From contig NZ_CP039731.1 of assembly GCF_005155025.1 (NCBI RefSeq), positions 2,170,001 through 2,234,000 on the forward strand: a stretch of 64,000 bases of DNA. The letters are read 5' to 3'. Source of the DNA: Aquitalea aquatilis. GTDB taxonomy: Bacteria; Pseudomonadota; Gammaproteobacteria; Burkholderiales; Chromobacteriaceae. A model generated the notes under the pieces. That model was given only the letters and a program-made list of their open reading frames with translations. It was not told where the DNA came from and ran no database searches. How positions within the stretch are numbered: position 1 is the first letter of the stretch; each line of letters opens with the position of its first letter. Below, piece by piece: positions 8,914 to 18,003 of the stretch. Both the position numbers and the translations under genes were made by a program.

Positions 8914-9758
8914 TTGAGCAGGCCTGCCGCTTCTGCCGCTGCTTCGATGCCCTTGTAGTTGTCAGCCTTGGTGGGAATGAAGCGGCTGGCACGTTGCAGA
9001 TCGAGAATGGCTTTGTCTTGCGGATTTTTCGAGTCCAGCTTGAGGAAAGCAGCGCTGATTCTGGCCTGCAGCTTCTTGTCCAGATTGCCACGCACCGTCC
9101 AGTTGTAGTCGTAGAAGGCCGGGGTGGTGGCCAGCAGTTTCACCTTGTTGCCATCCACCTTGCCACTCTGCACCAGCTTTTCCCATACCGAGGCATTGAG
9201 CGCACCGGCATCCACCTTGCCGGAGGCTACCCAGGCCACGGTGGCGTCATGTGCGCCGGAGTAGGCGACGTTCTTGAAGAAGGTTTCCGGCTTGATGCCT
9301 TCCTTTTGCAGGAAGTAGCGCGGCATCAGGTGGCCGGAGGTCGACGAGGCCGAGCCGAAAGCGAAGCTCTTGCCCTTGAGGTCTTGCAGCGATTTGGCCC
9401 CCACTGCCGCATTGACGATGAATTTGGAGGTGAACTTGCTGTCCTCCTCGCGCTGCACCAGCGGCACCACCTTGCCATGCAGGCTGGCCTGCACAAAGGT
9501 AAAGCCACCCAGCCAGGCCAGGTCGATCTTGTCGCTGTTGAGCGCAGTCACCACCGCGGCGTAGTCGGTCACCGGCACGAATTGCACCTTCATGCCCAGC
9601 TCCTTTTCCAGATACTGGCCCAGCGGCGCAAACTTGCGTTGCAGTTCGGTAGGGGCCTCATCGGGAATGGCAGAGACTTTCAGCACGGCTTCTTCGGCCG
9701 AGGCCAGAGCGGAGACGGCCAGCAGGGCAGTGGCCAGCGTGAGCTTGAGGGTTTTCAT
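8910..9758 (-). CDS. phnD: PhnD-family oxyanion/phosphonate-binding periplasmic protein
   Basis: A 282-residue secreted protein with signal peptide MKTLKLTLATALLAVSALASA. Family marks are AIPDEAPTELQRKFAPLGQYLE near the start of the mature protein, DLAWLGGFTFVQA and the FGSASSTSGHLMPRYFL ligand-loop segment. It is the first gene of the importer operon. Phosphonate/phosphite binding is the default reading. The set of a PhnD-like protein with a fused permease is also used for putative selenate transporters, so the substrate is open. Confidence 0.82.
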   Translation of the reverse strand: MKTLKLTLATALLAVSALASAEEAVLKVSAIPDEAPTELQRKFAPLGQYLEKELGMKVQFVPVTDYAAVVTALNSDKIDLAWLGGFTFVQASLHGKVVPLVQREEDSKFTSKFIVNAAVGAKSLQDLKGKSFAFGSASSTSGHLMPRYFLQKEGIKPETFFKNVAYSGAHDATVAWVASGKVDAGALNASVWEKLVQSGKVDGNKVKLLATTPAFYDYNWTVRGNLDKKLQARISAAFLKLDSKNPQDKAILDLQRASRFIPTKADNYKGIEAAAEAAGLLK

Positions 9759-9828
9759 GCCTGGTATTCCTTATCTGTGCGGGCAAAAGGCCGCAGGATC
9801 AATAAAGCAGGCTGTTGACAAGCCCCCT

Positions 9829-9852
9829 CTCGCTTTCTGCAAAGAAAGCGAG
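9829..9852. terminator. Perfect 10-bp hairpin upstream of the PhnD-like operon
   Basis: CTCGCTTTCT and AGAAAGCGAG pair perfectly around a GCAA loop. There is no U-run on either strand. It lies in the roughly 300-bp gap between the importer operon and lgt. It may be an mRNA structure or a REP-type remnant; the role is unknown. Confidence 0.4.
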
Positions 9853-9979
9853 GCTCCCTTGCAGGGCAAGGGCGGGGGATTGGGAATAAATGGGAAGGCT
9901 GCGGAGGCAATAATCTGGCCGCAAGGCCCGGCTTTGCCGGGGCCTGTACCATCGCATCAAATCATGGTGTCAGCAGCCC

Positions 9980-10003
9980 GAAAAGCCAGTCGATGACTGG
10001 CTT
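9980..10003 (-). terminator. Probable terminator of lgt
   Basis: AAAGCCAGTC and GACTGGCTTT pair around a 3-base GAT loop, 52 bp past the lgt stop codon. On the minus strand the stem is followed by TTTTCGG. It is the only good hairpin right after lgt. Confidence 0.6.
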
Positions 10004-10054
10004 TCTGGATAAAGCGATGGTGGCAGACGAAAAGCTGCCAGCGGCAATTATAGC

Positions 10055-10906
10055 CTAGCGTGGCTGGCGCTTGCCGAACAACAGCAGCAAAGCCACGCCG
10101 ATGACGATCATCGGCAGGCTCAGCCACTGGCCCATGCTGATGGTGTAGGAGTGGCCAAAAATCCCGGCATCCGGGTTGCGGAAAAACTCGCTGACAAAAC
10201 GCGCCAGACCGTAACCAATCAGGAACACCGCCGACACCTGGCCACGGGCGCGCGGCTTGCTGCTGTAGATCCACAGCACGGCAAACAGGGCAATGCCTTC
10301 CAGCAAAAACTCATACAGCTGCGAGGGGTGACGCGGCAGCGCACCGTACTGCATCAGCATGTTGAGCAGGTCGGACGAGGTCTGGCCCTCGGCCAGATCA
10401 TTGGCCCTGGCGGAAGGGAAGAGCATGGCCCACGGCAGATCAGGGCTGGCCACGCGGCCCCACAGCTCGCCATTGATGAAGTTGCCGATACGCCCGGCCG
10501 CCAGCCCCAGTGGTACCAGCGGGGCGATGAAGTCGGTCAGCTCCCAGAAGCTGCGCTGCTGTTTGCGGGCAAACAGCGCCATGCCTATCAGGACCCCCAG
10601 GAAACCGCCATGAAAGGACATGCCACCCTTCCACACCATGAAGATTTCCGCCGGATGGCTGAAGTAATAGCCGGGTTCGTAAAACAGTACCTCGCCCAGC
10701 CGGCCGCCGATGACCACGCCGAGCACGCCATACATCAGCAGGTCGTCCAGCAGTTTTACGGTAAGAAAGGCATGGCCCTGGCGGATGCGGTAATTGCCCA
10801 GCAGCAGGAACAGGCCAAAGCCCAGCAGGTACATCAGGCCATACCAGTGAATGGCCAGCGGGCCCAGGTGAATGGCGACGGGGTCAAACTGCGGATGAAC
10901 GATCAT
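10055..10906 (-). CDS. lgt: Prolipoprotein diacylglyceryl transferase
   Basis: A 283-residue integral membrane enzyme that moves diacylglycerol from phosphatidylglycerol to the lipobox cysteine of prolipoproteins, the first step of lipoprotein maturation. The signature [14 protein letters not shown] lies at about residues 138-151. The N-terminus reads [19 protein letters not shown], as in known Lgt proteins, and several further helices follow. It is monocistronic here and divergent from ilvD. Confidence 0.96.
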   Translation of the reverse strand: MIVHPQFDPVAIHLGPLAIHWYGLMYLLGFGLFLLLGNYRIRQGHAFLTVKLLDDLLMYGVLGVVIGGRLGEVLFYEPGYYFSHPAEIFMVWKGGMSFHGGFLGVLIGMALFARKQQRSFWELTDFIAPLVPLGLAAGRIGNFINGELWGRVASPDLPWAMLFPSARANDLAEGQTSSDLLNMLMQYGALPRHPSQLYEFLLEGIALFAVLWIYSSKPRARGQVSAVFLIGYGLARFVSEFFRNPDAGIFGHSYTISMGQWLSLPMIVIGVALLLLFGKRQPR

Positions 10907-11104
10907 TTGTCAGGTCGGTGCGTTTGCGGTAAAAGAATATGGACGAAATTATACGGAATGCGTTCCGCCGCGTCCTGTCATTACCGTGACAGAATGTGGC
11001 CAGCCCGATCCTGCGGCACCCCGGAGAGGGCAGACCTGCCTGCAACACAGGCACGGTCAGCGGCAATGTGCTCTGCAAGCATCTGATCATCAAGGAAACA
11101 AGAC

Positions 11105-12958
11105 ATGCCCCAATACCGTTCCAAAACCTCTACCGCCGGTCGCAACATGGCGGGTGCCCGCGCCCTGTGGCGCGCCACCGGCATGAAAGACGAGGATTTT
11201 GGCAAGCCCATCATCGCCATCGCCAACAGTTTCACCCAGTTCGTGCCCGGTCATGTCCACCTGCACAATATGGGGCAGTTGGTGGCACGTGAAATCGAAC
11301 GCGCCGGCGGTGTGGCCAAGGAATTCAACACCATCGCCATCGATGATGGCATCGCCATGGGCCATGGCGGCATGCTGTACAGCCTGCCCAGCCGCGACCT
11401 GATCGCCGACAGCGTGGAATACATGGTGAATGCCCACTGTGCGGACGCGCTGGTGTGCATCTCCAACTGCGACAAAATCACCCCCGGCATGCTGATGGCC
11501 GCCATGCGCCTGAACATTCCGGTGATCTTCGTCTCCGGCGGCCCGATGGAAGCAGGCAAGGTGCAGTGGGGCAACGACATCCGCAAGCTCGACCTGGTCG
11601 ACGCCATGGTGGAAGCGGCCAACAGCGCCATTTCCAATGAAGACGTGGAACGGGTGGAGCGCTCGGCCTGCCCGACCTGCGGTTCCTGCTCCGGCATGTT
11701 TACCGCCAACTCGATGAACTGTCTGACCGAGGCACTGGGTCTGTCGCTGCCGGGTAACGGCAGCCTGGTGGCCACCCATGCCGACCGCAAGGAGCTGTTC
11801 CTGCGCGCCGGCCGCATGATCGTCGACATCACCAAGCGTTATTACGAGCAGGACGACGCCAGTGTGCTGCCGCGCGCCATCGGCACCAAGCAGGCCTTTG
11901 AAAACGCCATGAGCCTGGACGTGGCCATGGGCGGTTCCACCAATACCGTGCTGCACCTGCTGGCTGCTGCCAGCGAAGCGGGTGTCGACTTCAAGATGGC
12001 CGACATCGACCGCATTTCGCGCTCGGTGCCCTGCCTGTCCAAGGTGGCCCCGGCCACGCAGAAATACCATATGGAAGACGTGCACCGCGCTGGTGGCGTG
12101 GTGGCCATTCTGTCCGAACTGGACCGTGCCGGCCTGATCCACCGCGATGTGCCCACCATCCATAGCAAGACGCTGGCCGAGGGGCTGGAAGCCTGGGACA
12201 TCATGCGCCATGGCGAAGACAGCGAAGCGCGCCGTTTCTACCGCGCCGCACCGGGTGGCGTGCCGACCACCATCGCCTTCTCGCAATCCATGCGCTACCC
12301 CGGCGTGGATGACGACCGTGCCGGTGGCTGCATCCGCGACAAGGCCAACGCCTACTCGCAGGATGGCGGCCTGGCCGTGCTCTACGGCAATATCGCCGAG
12401 CGTGGCTGTATCGTGAAAACCGCCGGTGTGGATGATTCCATTCTCAAGTTCACCGGTCGCGCCCGCATCTTTGAAAGCCAGGATGACGCCGTGGCGGCCA
12501 TTCTTGATGATCAGATCGTGGCTGGTGATGTGGTGGTGATCCGTTACGAAGGCCCGAAGGGCGGCCCGGGCATGCAGGAAATGCTCTATCCCACCAGCTA
12601 TCTCAAGTCCAAGGGCATGGGCAAGGCCTGCGCCCTGCTGACCGATGGCCGTTTCTCTGGTGGTACTTCCGGCCTGTCCATTGGCCATGTGTCGCCAGAG
12701 GCGGCCGAAGGCGGTGCGATTGGTCTGGTGGAAGAGGGCGACACCATCGAGATCGACATCCCCAACCGCGGCATCCGTCTGGCCATCAGCGACGAGGCAC
12801 TGGCTGCCCGCCGCGCCGCCATGGAAGCCCGTGGCCGCGATGCCTGGAAGCCGGTTGATCGCCAGCGCCCGGTCAGCGCCGCCCTGCGTGCCTACGCCGC
12901 CATGACGACCAGCGCGGATACCGGTGCAGTGCGCGACGTGACCCAGGTGGAAAAATAA
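11105..12958 (+). CDS. ilvD: Dihydroxy-acid dehydratase
   Basis: A 617-residue cytoplasmic enzyme that dehydrates dihydroxy acids to 2-keto acids in isoleucine, valine and pantothenate synthesis. The iron-sulfur cluster ligands are visible in [13 protein letters not shown] and [17 protein letters not shown]. The C-terminal [16 protein letters not shown] motif is also present. Length matches the E. coli enzyme (616). An AAGGA ribosome site precedes the start by 9 bases. A strong terminator follows, so it is a single-gene unit. Confidence 0.98.
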   Translation: MPQYRSKTSTAGRNMAGARALWRATGMKDEDFGKPIIAIANSFTQFVPGHVHLHNMGQLVAREIERAGGVAKEFNTIAIDDGIAMGHGGMLYSLPSRDLIADSVEYMVNAHCADALVCISNCDKITPGMLMAAMRLNIPVIFVSGGPMEAGKVQWGNDIRKLDLVDAMVEAANSAISNEDVERVERSACPTCGSCSGMFTANSMNCLTEALGLSLPGNGSLVATHADRKELFLRAGRMIVDITKRYYEQDDASVLPRAIGTKQAFENAMSLDVAMGGSTNTVLHLLAAASEAGVDFKMADIDRISRSVPCLSKVAPATQKYHMEDVHRAGGVVAILSELDRAGLIHRDVPTIHSKTLAEGLEAWDIMRHGEDSEARRFYRAAPGGVPTTIAFSQSMRYPGVDDDRAGGCIRDKANAYSQDGGLAVLYGNIAERGCIVKTAGVDDSILKFTGRARIFESQDDAVAAILDDQIVAGDVVVIRYEGPKGGPGMQEMLYPTSYLKSKGMGKACALLTDGRFSGGTSGLSIGHVSPEAAEGGAIGLVEEGDTIEIDIPNRGIRLAISDEALAARRAAMEARGRDAWKPVDRQRPVSAALRAYAAMTTSADTGAVRDVTQVEK

Positions 12959-12984
12959 GCGGACTGCCCGCTACATTGAACAGA

Positions 12985-13012
12985 AACGGCAGCCACGGCT
13001 GCCGTTTTTTTT
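12985..13012 (+). terminator. Rho-independent terminator of ilvD
   Basis: AACGGCAGCC and GGCTGCCGTT form a perfect 10-bp stem with a 2-base intervening AC, followed by a run of eight T. Confidence 0.93.
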
Positions 13013-13043
13013 AGCGCTTACCGCTAACAGGAGAATACCTGGC

Positions 13044-13430
13044 ATGGCCGAAACCCTGCATTCATCCCCGGACACGGTGGTCCAGCAACAGCTGGATGCC
13101 TATAACGCACATGATCTGGAGGCCTGGCTGGCTACCTATGCGGCAGATGCCTGCCAGTATCAGCACCCGGCTACCTTGCTGGCACGTGGTCATGCCGAGA
13201 TTCGCCAGCGGGCCATCGCCCGTTTCGCCGAGCCCGATCTGCATGCGCAGCTGCTGCATCGTCAGGTACTGGGTCAGGTGGTGATTGACCACGAAATGGT
13301 CAGGCGCAATTTTGCCGAAGGCCCAGGCTATATCGAGCTGCTGTGCCTGTATACCGTGGAAGAAGGCAAGATAAGCAGCGCCAGCTTTGTCGCGGGGCCT
13401 GTGCAACTAGACCAGGCCCAACCTGCTTGA
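13044..13430 (+). CDS. SnoaL/NTF2-like small protein
   Basis: A 128-residue protein with the pattern of the SnoaL/steroid isomerase-like cone fold: an N-terminal helix QQQLDAYNAHDLEAWLATYA, then ADACQYQHPATLLARGHAEIRQRAIARF and a C-terminal beta sheet with EEGKISSASFV. The family covers many small-molecule isomerases and binding proteins, so no reaction can be assigned. A GGAG site precedes the start. It lies 24 bp upstream of the GST gene, probably co-transcribed. Confidence 0.75.
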   Translation: MAETLHSSPDTVVQQQLDAYNAHDLEAWLATYAADACQYQHPATLLARGHAEIRQRAIARFAEPDLHAQLLHRQVLGQVVIDHEMVRRNFAEGPGYIELLCLYTVEEGKISSASFVAGPVQLDQAQPA

Positions 13431-13454
13431 CGCCACCGCCGGAGGAGATCACCG

Positions 13455-14093
13455 ATGAACAGCCACGCTGCACTGCATCTTACCGTTGATGCCCAGTACT
13501 GCAGCCCGTATGCCATGTCGGTGTATGTGGCGCTGCAGGAAAAGCAGCTGCCCTTTACCCTGTCGACGCTGGATCTGGATGCCGGGGCCAACCATGCGCC
13601 GGCCTATGCCTTCAGCTCGCTGACCGCACGGGTTCCCGCCCTGCAGCATGGAGATTTTGTGCTGAGTGAATCCACTGCCATCACCGAGTATCTGCAGGAC
13701 AACTTCACCGGTCCGGCGCTGTATCCGCAGCAGGCCCAGGACAAGGCGCGGGCGCGGCAAATCCAGGCCTGGTTGCGCAGTGATTTGCTGGCACTCAGAC
13801 AAGAGCGCGACACGCTGGTGGTGTTTTATCGGCCTGTGAGCAAGCCCTTGTCGGATAGCGGCCAGCGCGCCGCCCACAAGCTGCTGCGTGTCGCCGAACA
13901 GTTGCTGTTGCCGGGGCGAGATCATCTGTTTGCGCAATGGAGTATTGTCGATGTGGATCTGTCGCTGATGCTCAACCGTCTGCGGCTCAATGGCGACGCC
14001 CTGCCGCAGCGGCTGGCAGACTATGCGGCCTTGCAGTGGCAGCGGCCATCCGTACGGCAGTGGCTGGAGCTGGAGCGTCCGGCGCTGGCCTAA
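13455..14093 (+). CDS. yfcF: Glutathione S-transferase, YfcF type
   Basis: A 212-residue two-domain GST. The thioredoxin-like N-domain includes YCSPYAMSVYVALQEK and the glutathione-binding segment RVPALQHGDFVLSESTAI. The helical C-domain includes RARQIQAWLRSDL, which is nearly identical to the matching stretch of E. coli YfcF, and DVDLSLMLNRL. YfcF-type enzymes have glutathione peroxidase-like activity and help against oxidative stress. A GGAGGAGA ribosome site precedes the start. A terminator lies about 180 bp downstream. Confidence 0.88.
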   Translation: MNSHAALHLTVDAQYCSPYAMSVYVALQEKQLPFTLSTLDLDAGANHAPAYAFSSLTARVPALQHGDFVLSESTAITEYLQDNFTGPALYPQQAQDKARARQIQAWLRSDLLALRQERDTLVVFYRPVSKPLSDSGQRAAHKLLRVAEQLLLPGRDHLFAQWSIVDVDLSLMLNRLRLNGDALPQRLADYAALQWQRPSVRQWLELERPALA

Positions 14094-14274
14094 TGGTGCG
14101 CAGCAGGCGTGCTGTGTACTGCTTGCCACATGCGGGAAATGCGCTGTGTGGAATTTTCTACAAGTCAGAACTTAATTTCTTTGCCTCAGTCTCAACATTT
14201 CCAGTTTGGTCCCCAGGCTGGATTCCCCGATCAACAGCGCAATTCCCGCTGTTTTACCTTGCTAGCTCAGCAAG

Positions 14275-14307
14275 ACCGAACATTTCCGCATGTTCGGTTT
14301 TTCTTTT
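14275..14307 (+). terminator. Rho-independent terminator downstream of the GST gene
   Basis: ACCGAACAT and ATGTTCGGT form a perfect 9-bp stem with a 6-base loop and a T-rich tail. Confidence 0.88.
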
Positions 14308-14561
14308 TTGTCACAATTTGAACTTGTATACAGTGTATGTTTCATTTGCTGCAGCAGATTGCGCAAATTCGAACATGCCAATGTGCATTCCAATGTCCTG
14401 GCATCGCAGTGGCTTTGCGCGTGTGCAGTGTGGGGCATGACAGGGCCGTCATGGCTGCCAGCGTGATTCTTAATAAGAAGGGGAATAGTATCGCCAGTAT
14501 AAAAAATCTTTAATAACATTGTGTTATGTAGATTTTTCCTGGGCTTGGCTGACGAATGGAC

Positions 14562-14740
14562 AAAAAAATGCGCGGTGCCGTGAGGCCCGCGCCAAGTCTA
14601 CAAAGGAGAAATAGAGGAGAAACTATCAAGAAGCAATTGCTGCATCTCAACGAGTACGGATTATCCGGATGTCGCGCTCGGGTGTCAACATCCGTATTTT
14701 CGAAAAGCTAAAAAATATCCGTTTCTGTCGCTAATTAGCA
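14562..14740 (-). ncRNA. Candidate small RNA with two anti-Shine-Dalgarno motifs
   Basis: The gap 14308-14842 has no coding frame of note, but on the minus strand it ends in a textbook terminator: GCGCGG and CCGCGC arms (14570-14592), an inner GCC/GGC stem with a GTGA loop, then seven U (14562-14568). Just before it, the transcript would contain TTTCTCCT twice, three bases apart (complement of 14604-14611 and 14615-14622), a sequence complementary to ribosome-binding sites. Further upstream, TACGGAT and ATCCGTA arms can fold. There is no ORF with a ribosome site. The 5' end is a guess and no clear promoter was found. Confidence 0.5.
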
Positions 14741-14842
14741 CATGCTTATGTTTGAAAGTGAAAGTCAAGCGCTTGCTTGGTGAGCCGGGTGCGGCTGATT
14801 GTGCGACAATATGGCCTTTCCCGATTTCAGCAGGATGACATG

Positions 14843-15949
14843 ATGTCGCAGCCGCTTCTCACTCTTCCGGACCCGCGCCAGTACCACCCGCCGGTGTCGC
14901 TGACCAATATGCTGATCCACAACGCGCTGTCGGTGCAAAACGCCACGAGCGATGCCGACCGCGAGCTGTGGTTTGTCGCCATTCGCGATGCCATGGCGCA
15001 AATGCTGCAGCGTGGCGAATTGCTCTCCATTTCGGTCGCATTGGCGATGGTGCCGTCGCAAGACACTTATAAGATTGTCTGGGATGCGTTGCGTGCTGCG
15101 GTGGAACAGCCGGATGGCCGTCGTGCTCACCTGTTTGCCCTGCCGCTGGTGCTGGTGGCTGGCAGCAAGAATCAGGCGACGCTGCCGGCGCAGATTGCTG
15201 ATGAAGATGGCCTGAATGCCTTGTTGCGCCAGCACGGCGTGCTGAGTTCGGACGGCGAGGCCCGCGTGTTCGGCCAGCTCTTGCATCCGGACAGTGTGGT
15301 GGCCATGGATGCGGCCAAGCTCTACCGCCTGACCCGCGAACTGGATTCGGCTGCCCCCCTGGCTGGCGAAGCGCTGGAGGGTGCGGCCATTACCCTGAAG
15401 GAAGAGGGCGTATTCCTGCGCTACCTGCTGGGTGTGGCGATTCAGCAGCCGGGCGATGCCGCACCGGTCCAGCTGGGAGGTGCCGTGGGAGCCTGGGGCA
15501 TGCCCTTGATGAAATTCCTGGGCGAGCAGCTGCACACCGATGGCGTGACGCTGTTCCCCATCGCCCGTCCGCCCCTGCCGGTGATGCAGGCGCTGGTGGC
15601 TGGCAATTTCGCCCGTTTCGAGGTGGCTTTGCAGGTATTTGCCAGCAGCCAGATCCGTCGTTTGCGCGAGCTGTCGAAAGACCCGGTGGCGATTCTGTCC
15701 GCTCATGATAACGGTGAGCTGCATATCACGCTGTCGGCCGAAGGCGACGAGCGTAACTGGGAAGCCTTTGTCTGGCCGCTGGCGGCCATGGACAATGTGG
15801 CACTGATTGAATCGAACTTCCGCGAACTGATGGCGGAATGCCGGGTGCGCGATGTGCATGTGCTGCCGGCGGTTTACCCGGAAAGTCGTGATGGCATTCC
15901 GCTGTTCTTTACCGCAGACGACTTGCCGCAGTTGAACGGGCAGGCCTGA
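14843..15949 (+). CDS. Conserved-looking hypothetical protein, 368 aa
   Basis: I do not recognise this family. The protein is soluble, without signal peptide or membrane helices, and acidic. It is rich in long amphipathic helices in the first half and has mixed helix and strand in the second. It contains GAWGMPLMKFLGEQL and a C-terminal DVHVLPAVYPESRDGIPLFF. Codon use is like that of neighbouring core genes, so it is real. ATG at 14840 or 14843 both fit; an AGGA at 14832 gives better spacing to 14843. It stands alone upstream of glyA, about 95 bp away. Confidence 0.8.
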   Translation: MSQPLLTLPDPRQYHPPVSLTNMLIHNALSVQNATSDADRELWFVAIRDAMAQMLQRGELLSISVALAMVPSQDTYKIVWDALRAAVEQPDGRRAHLFALPLVLVAGSKNQATLPAQIADEDGLNALLRQHGVLSSDGEARVFGQLLHPDSVVAMDAAKLYRLTRELDSAAPLAGEALEGAAITLKEEGVFLRYLLGVAIQQPGDAAPVQLGGAVGAWGMPLMKFLGEQLHTDGVTLFPIARPPLPVMQALVAGNFARFEVALQVFASSQIRRLRELSKDPVAILSAHDNGELHITLSAEGDERNWEAFVWPLAAMDNVALIESNFRELMAECRVRDVHVLPAVYPESRDGIPLFFTADDLPQLNGQA

Positions 15950-16044
15950 AGCGGCGCTGGTAAAAACGCTTCATGTGAAAATGTTTCAGAGGGCGATTCG
16001 TGTAGAATGGCCTCATCGTTAACCCTTTGATGGAAGAGTCAAAG

Positions 16045-17292
16045 ATGTTTGCAGCTGACCAGACGATTGCCAAGTTCGACCCGGAATTGGCCGCCGCTAT
16101 CAAGGCCGAGTGCCAACGCCAGGAAGATCATATTGAACTGATCGCTTCCGAAAACTATACCAGCCCCGCAGTCATGGAAGCCCAGGGCTCCCAGCTGACC
16201 AACAAGTACGCCGAAGGCTACCCGGCCAAGCGTTTCTACGGTGGCTGTGAACACGTGGATGTGGTCGAGCAACTGGCCATCGACCGTGTGAAGCAACTGT
16301 TCGGTGCCGAATACGCCAACGTGCAGCCGCACTCCGGCAGCCAGGCCAACCAGGCGGTGTACTTCTCCATCCTGAAACCAGGCGATACCGTAATGGGCAT
16401 GAACCTGGGCCATGGTGGTCACCTGACCCACGGCTCCCCGGCCAACCTGTCCGGCAAGATGTTCAACATCGTGGCCTACGGTCTGAACGAGCAGGAAGAA
16501 ATCGACTACGACGACATGGAACGCGTAGCGATGGAAACCAAGCCCAAGCTGATCATTGGCGGTGCTTCTGCCTACGCCCTGCGCTTCGATTTCGAACGCA
16601 TGGGTCAGATCGCCAAGAAGTGCGGTGCTTACTTCATGGTCGACATGGCGCACTATGCCGGCCTGATCGCCGCTGGTGTGTACCCGAATCCGGTGCCGTA
16701 CGCCGACTTCGTGACCTCCACCACCCACAAGACCCTGCGTGGTCCGCGTGGCGGCATCATCCTGGCCAAGGCCGAGTTCGAGAAGAGCATCAACAGCAAC
16801 GTCTTCCCGACCCTGCAGGGCGGCCCGCTGATGCATGTGATTGCCGGCAAGGCCATCGCTTTCAAGGAAGCGCTGCAACCGGAATTCAAGGTGTATCAGG
16901 AACAAGTGCTGAAGAACGCCGATGCCATGGCCCGTGCCCTGGCCGAGCGCGGTCTGCGCATCATCTCCGGTCGTACCGAAAGCCATGTCTTCCTGGTGGA
17001 CCTACGTCCCAAGGGCCTGACCGGCAAGGCTGCCGACGCGCTGCTGGGCCGTGGTCACATCACGGTCAACAAGAACGCCATTCCGAATGACCCGGAAAGC
17101 CCGTTCGTGACCTCCGGCATCCGTATCGGTTCGCCGGCCATCACCACCCGTGGCTTCAAGGAAGCCGAAGCGGTCATGGTGGCTAATCTGGTTGCCGATG
17201 TACTGGATAATCCGACTGACGATGCAGCCATCGCCCGTGTTGCCGAACAAGCAACCGCGCTGTGCCACCGTTTCCCGGTTTACGCCAAGTAA
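16045..17292 (+). CDS. glyA: Serine hydroxymethyltransferase
   Basis: A 415-residue PLP enzyme that interconverts serine and glycine while loading tetrahydrofolate with a one-carbon unit. The cofactor-lysine segment is [15 protein letters not shown] (about residues 223-237). The N-terminal [11 protein letters not shown] and the [11 protein letters not shown] segment match the family. Length fits E. coli GlyA (417). The start at 16045 has a GGAAGAG site; a longer start at 16027 would add six atypical residues. A terminator follows directly. Confidence 0.98.
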   Translation: MFAADQTIAKFDPELAAAIKAECQRQEDHIELIASENYTSPAVMEAQGSQLTNKYAEGYPAKRFYGGCEHVDVVEQLAIDRVKQLFGAEYANVQPHSGSQANQAVYFSILKPGDTVMGMNLGHGGHLTHGSPANLSGKMFNIVAYGLNEQEEIDYDDMERVAMETKPKLIIGGASAYALRFDFERMGQIAKKCGAYFMVDMAHYAGLIAAGVYPNPVPYADFVTSTTHKTLRGPRGGIILAKAEFEKSINSNVFPTLQGGPLMHVIAGKAIAFKEALQPEFKVYQEQVLKNADAMARALAERGLRIISGRTESHVFLVDLRPKGLTGKAADALLGRGHITVNKNAIPNDPESPFVTSGIRIGSPAITTRGFKEAEAVMVANLVADVLDNPTDDAAIARVAEQATALCHRFPVYAK

Positions 17293-17311
17293 GCGCAACA
17301 CTGATTGCCAG

Positions 17312-17339
17312 AAAGGCAGCCTGTGGGCTGCCTTTTTTC
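17312..17339 (+). terminator. Rho-independent terminator of glyA
   Basis: AAAGGCAGCC and GGCTGCCTTT form a perfect stem with a TGTG loop and a T-run. Confidence 0.93.
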
Positions 17340-17441
17340 TTATCTGCGGCAAATCAAGGCGGCTTTACTGTTGCAGGCATTAACCTGTCTGATCTTTGCT
17401 GATACCATCAGACCTCATCAAACATACTGGATTGACACGTC

Positions 17442-17900
17442 ATGAAATGTCCTTTCTGTGGCAATGCCGATACTCAGGTCATCGACTCCAGAGTCAGCGA
17501 GGACGGTGCCAGCATTCGTCGCCGTCGTCGTTGCCTGGCCTGCGAAAAGCGCTTCACGACATTTGAAACCGCTGATGTGCGCATGCCGCAGGTGGTGAAA
17601 TCCGGCGGCCATCGTTCCGAGTTCGATATCGAGAAGGTGCGCACCAGTTTCCTGCGCGCCCTGCACAAGCGTCCGGTGCCTACTGCACTGGTAGATGATG
17701 CCATCGACCGCATCTGTCACAAGCTGCTGCAACTGGGCGAGCGCGAAGTCTCCAGCCGCCAGATCGGCGAAATGGTGATGAACGAACTGGCCAAACTGGA
17801 CAAGGTCGCCTACGTGCGTTTTGCCTCGGTTTATCGCAGCTTCCAGGATATCTCCGAGTTTTCCGACGCCATCAAGGAAATCCAGAAGTCCAATCATTGA
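17442..17900 (+). CDS. nrdR: Transcriptional repressor NrdR
   Basis: A 152-residue regulator that represses ribonucleotide reductase genes. It has an N-terminal zinc ribbon (CPFCG at residues 3-7 and CLAC at 31-34) with the basic stretch [17 protein letters not shown], and an ATP-cone domain from about residue 49 ([20 protein letters not shown]). The nearest downstream gene, ribD, commonly neighbours nrdR. A short GC-rich terminator lies between them. Confidence 0.97.
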   Translation: MKCPFCGNADTQVIDSRVSEDGASIRRRRRCLACEKRFTTFETADVRMPQVVKSGGHRSEFDIEKVRTSFLRALHKRPVPTALVDDAIDRICHKLLQLGEREVSSRQIGEMVMNELAKLDKVAYVRFASVYRSFQDISEFSDAIKEIQKSNH

Positions 17901-17907
17901 ACAAGGA

Positions 17908-17936
17908 CAGGCCAGCCCGCTGCGGCGGGCCTGTTT
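17908..17936 (+). terminator. Probable terminator or attenuator between nrdR and ribD
   Basis: GCCCGC and GCGGGC pair around TGCG, followed by CTGTTTT. The T-run is short, so read-through into ribD is possible. Confidence 0.65.
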
Positions 17937-18003
17937 TCCGTTGCCGGTCGCTGGCGCTATACGGCGTGGCGCGGCCATACTCATTCCGCTGGAAGGTTGC
18001 TTG

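Noticed and set aside
11090..12688. Long open frame opposite ilvD, rich in His and Gly
   Set aside because: Shadow of ilvD; low-complexity composition and no ribosome site.
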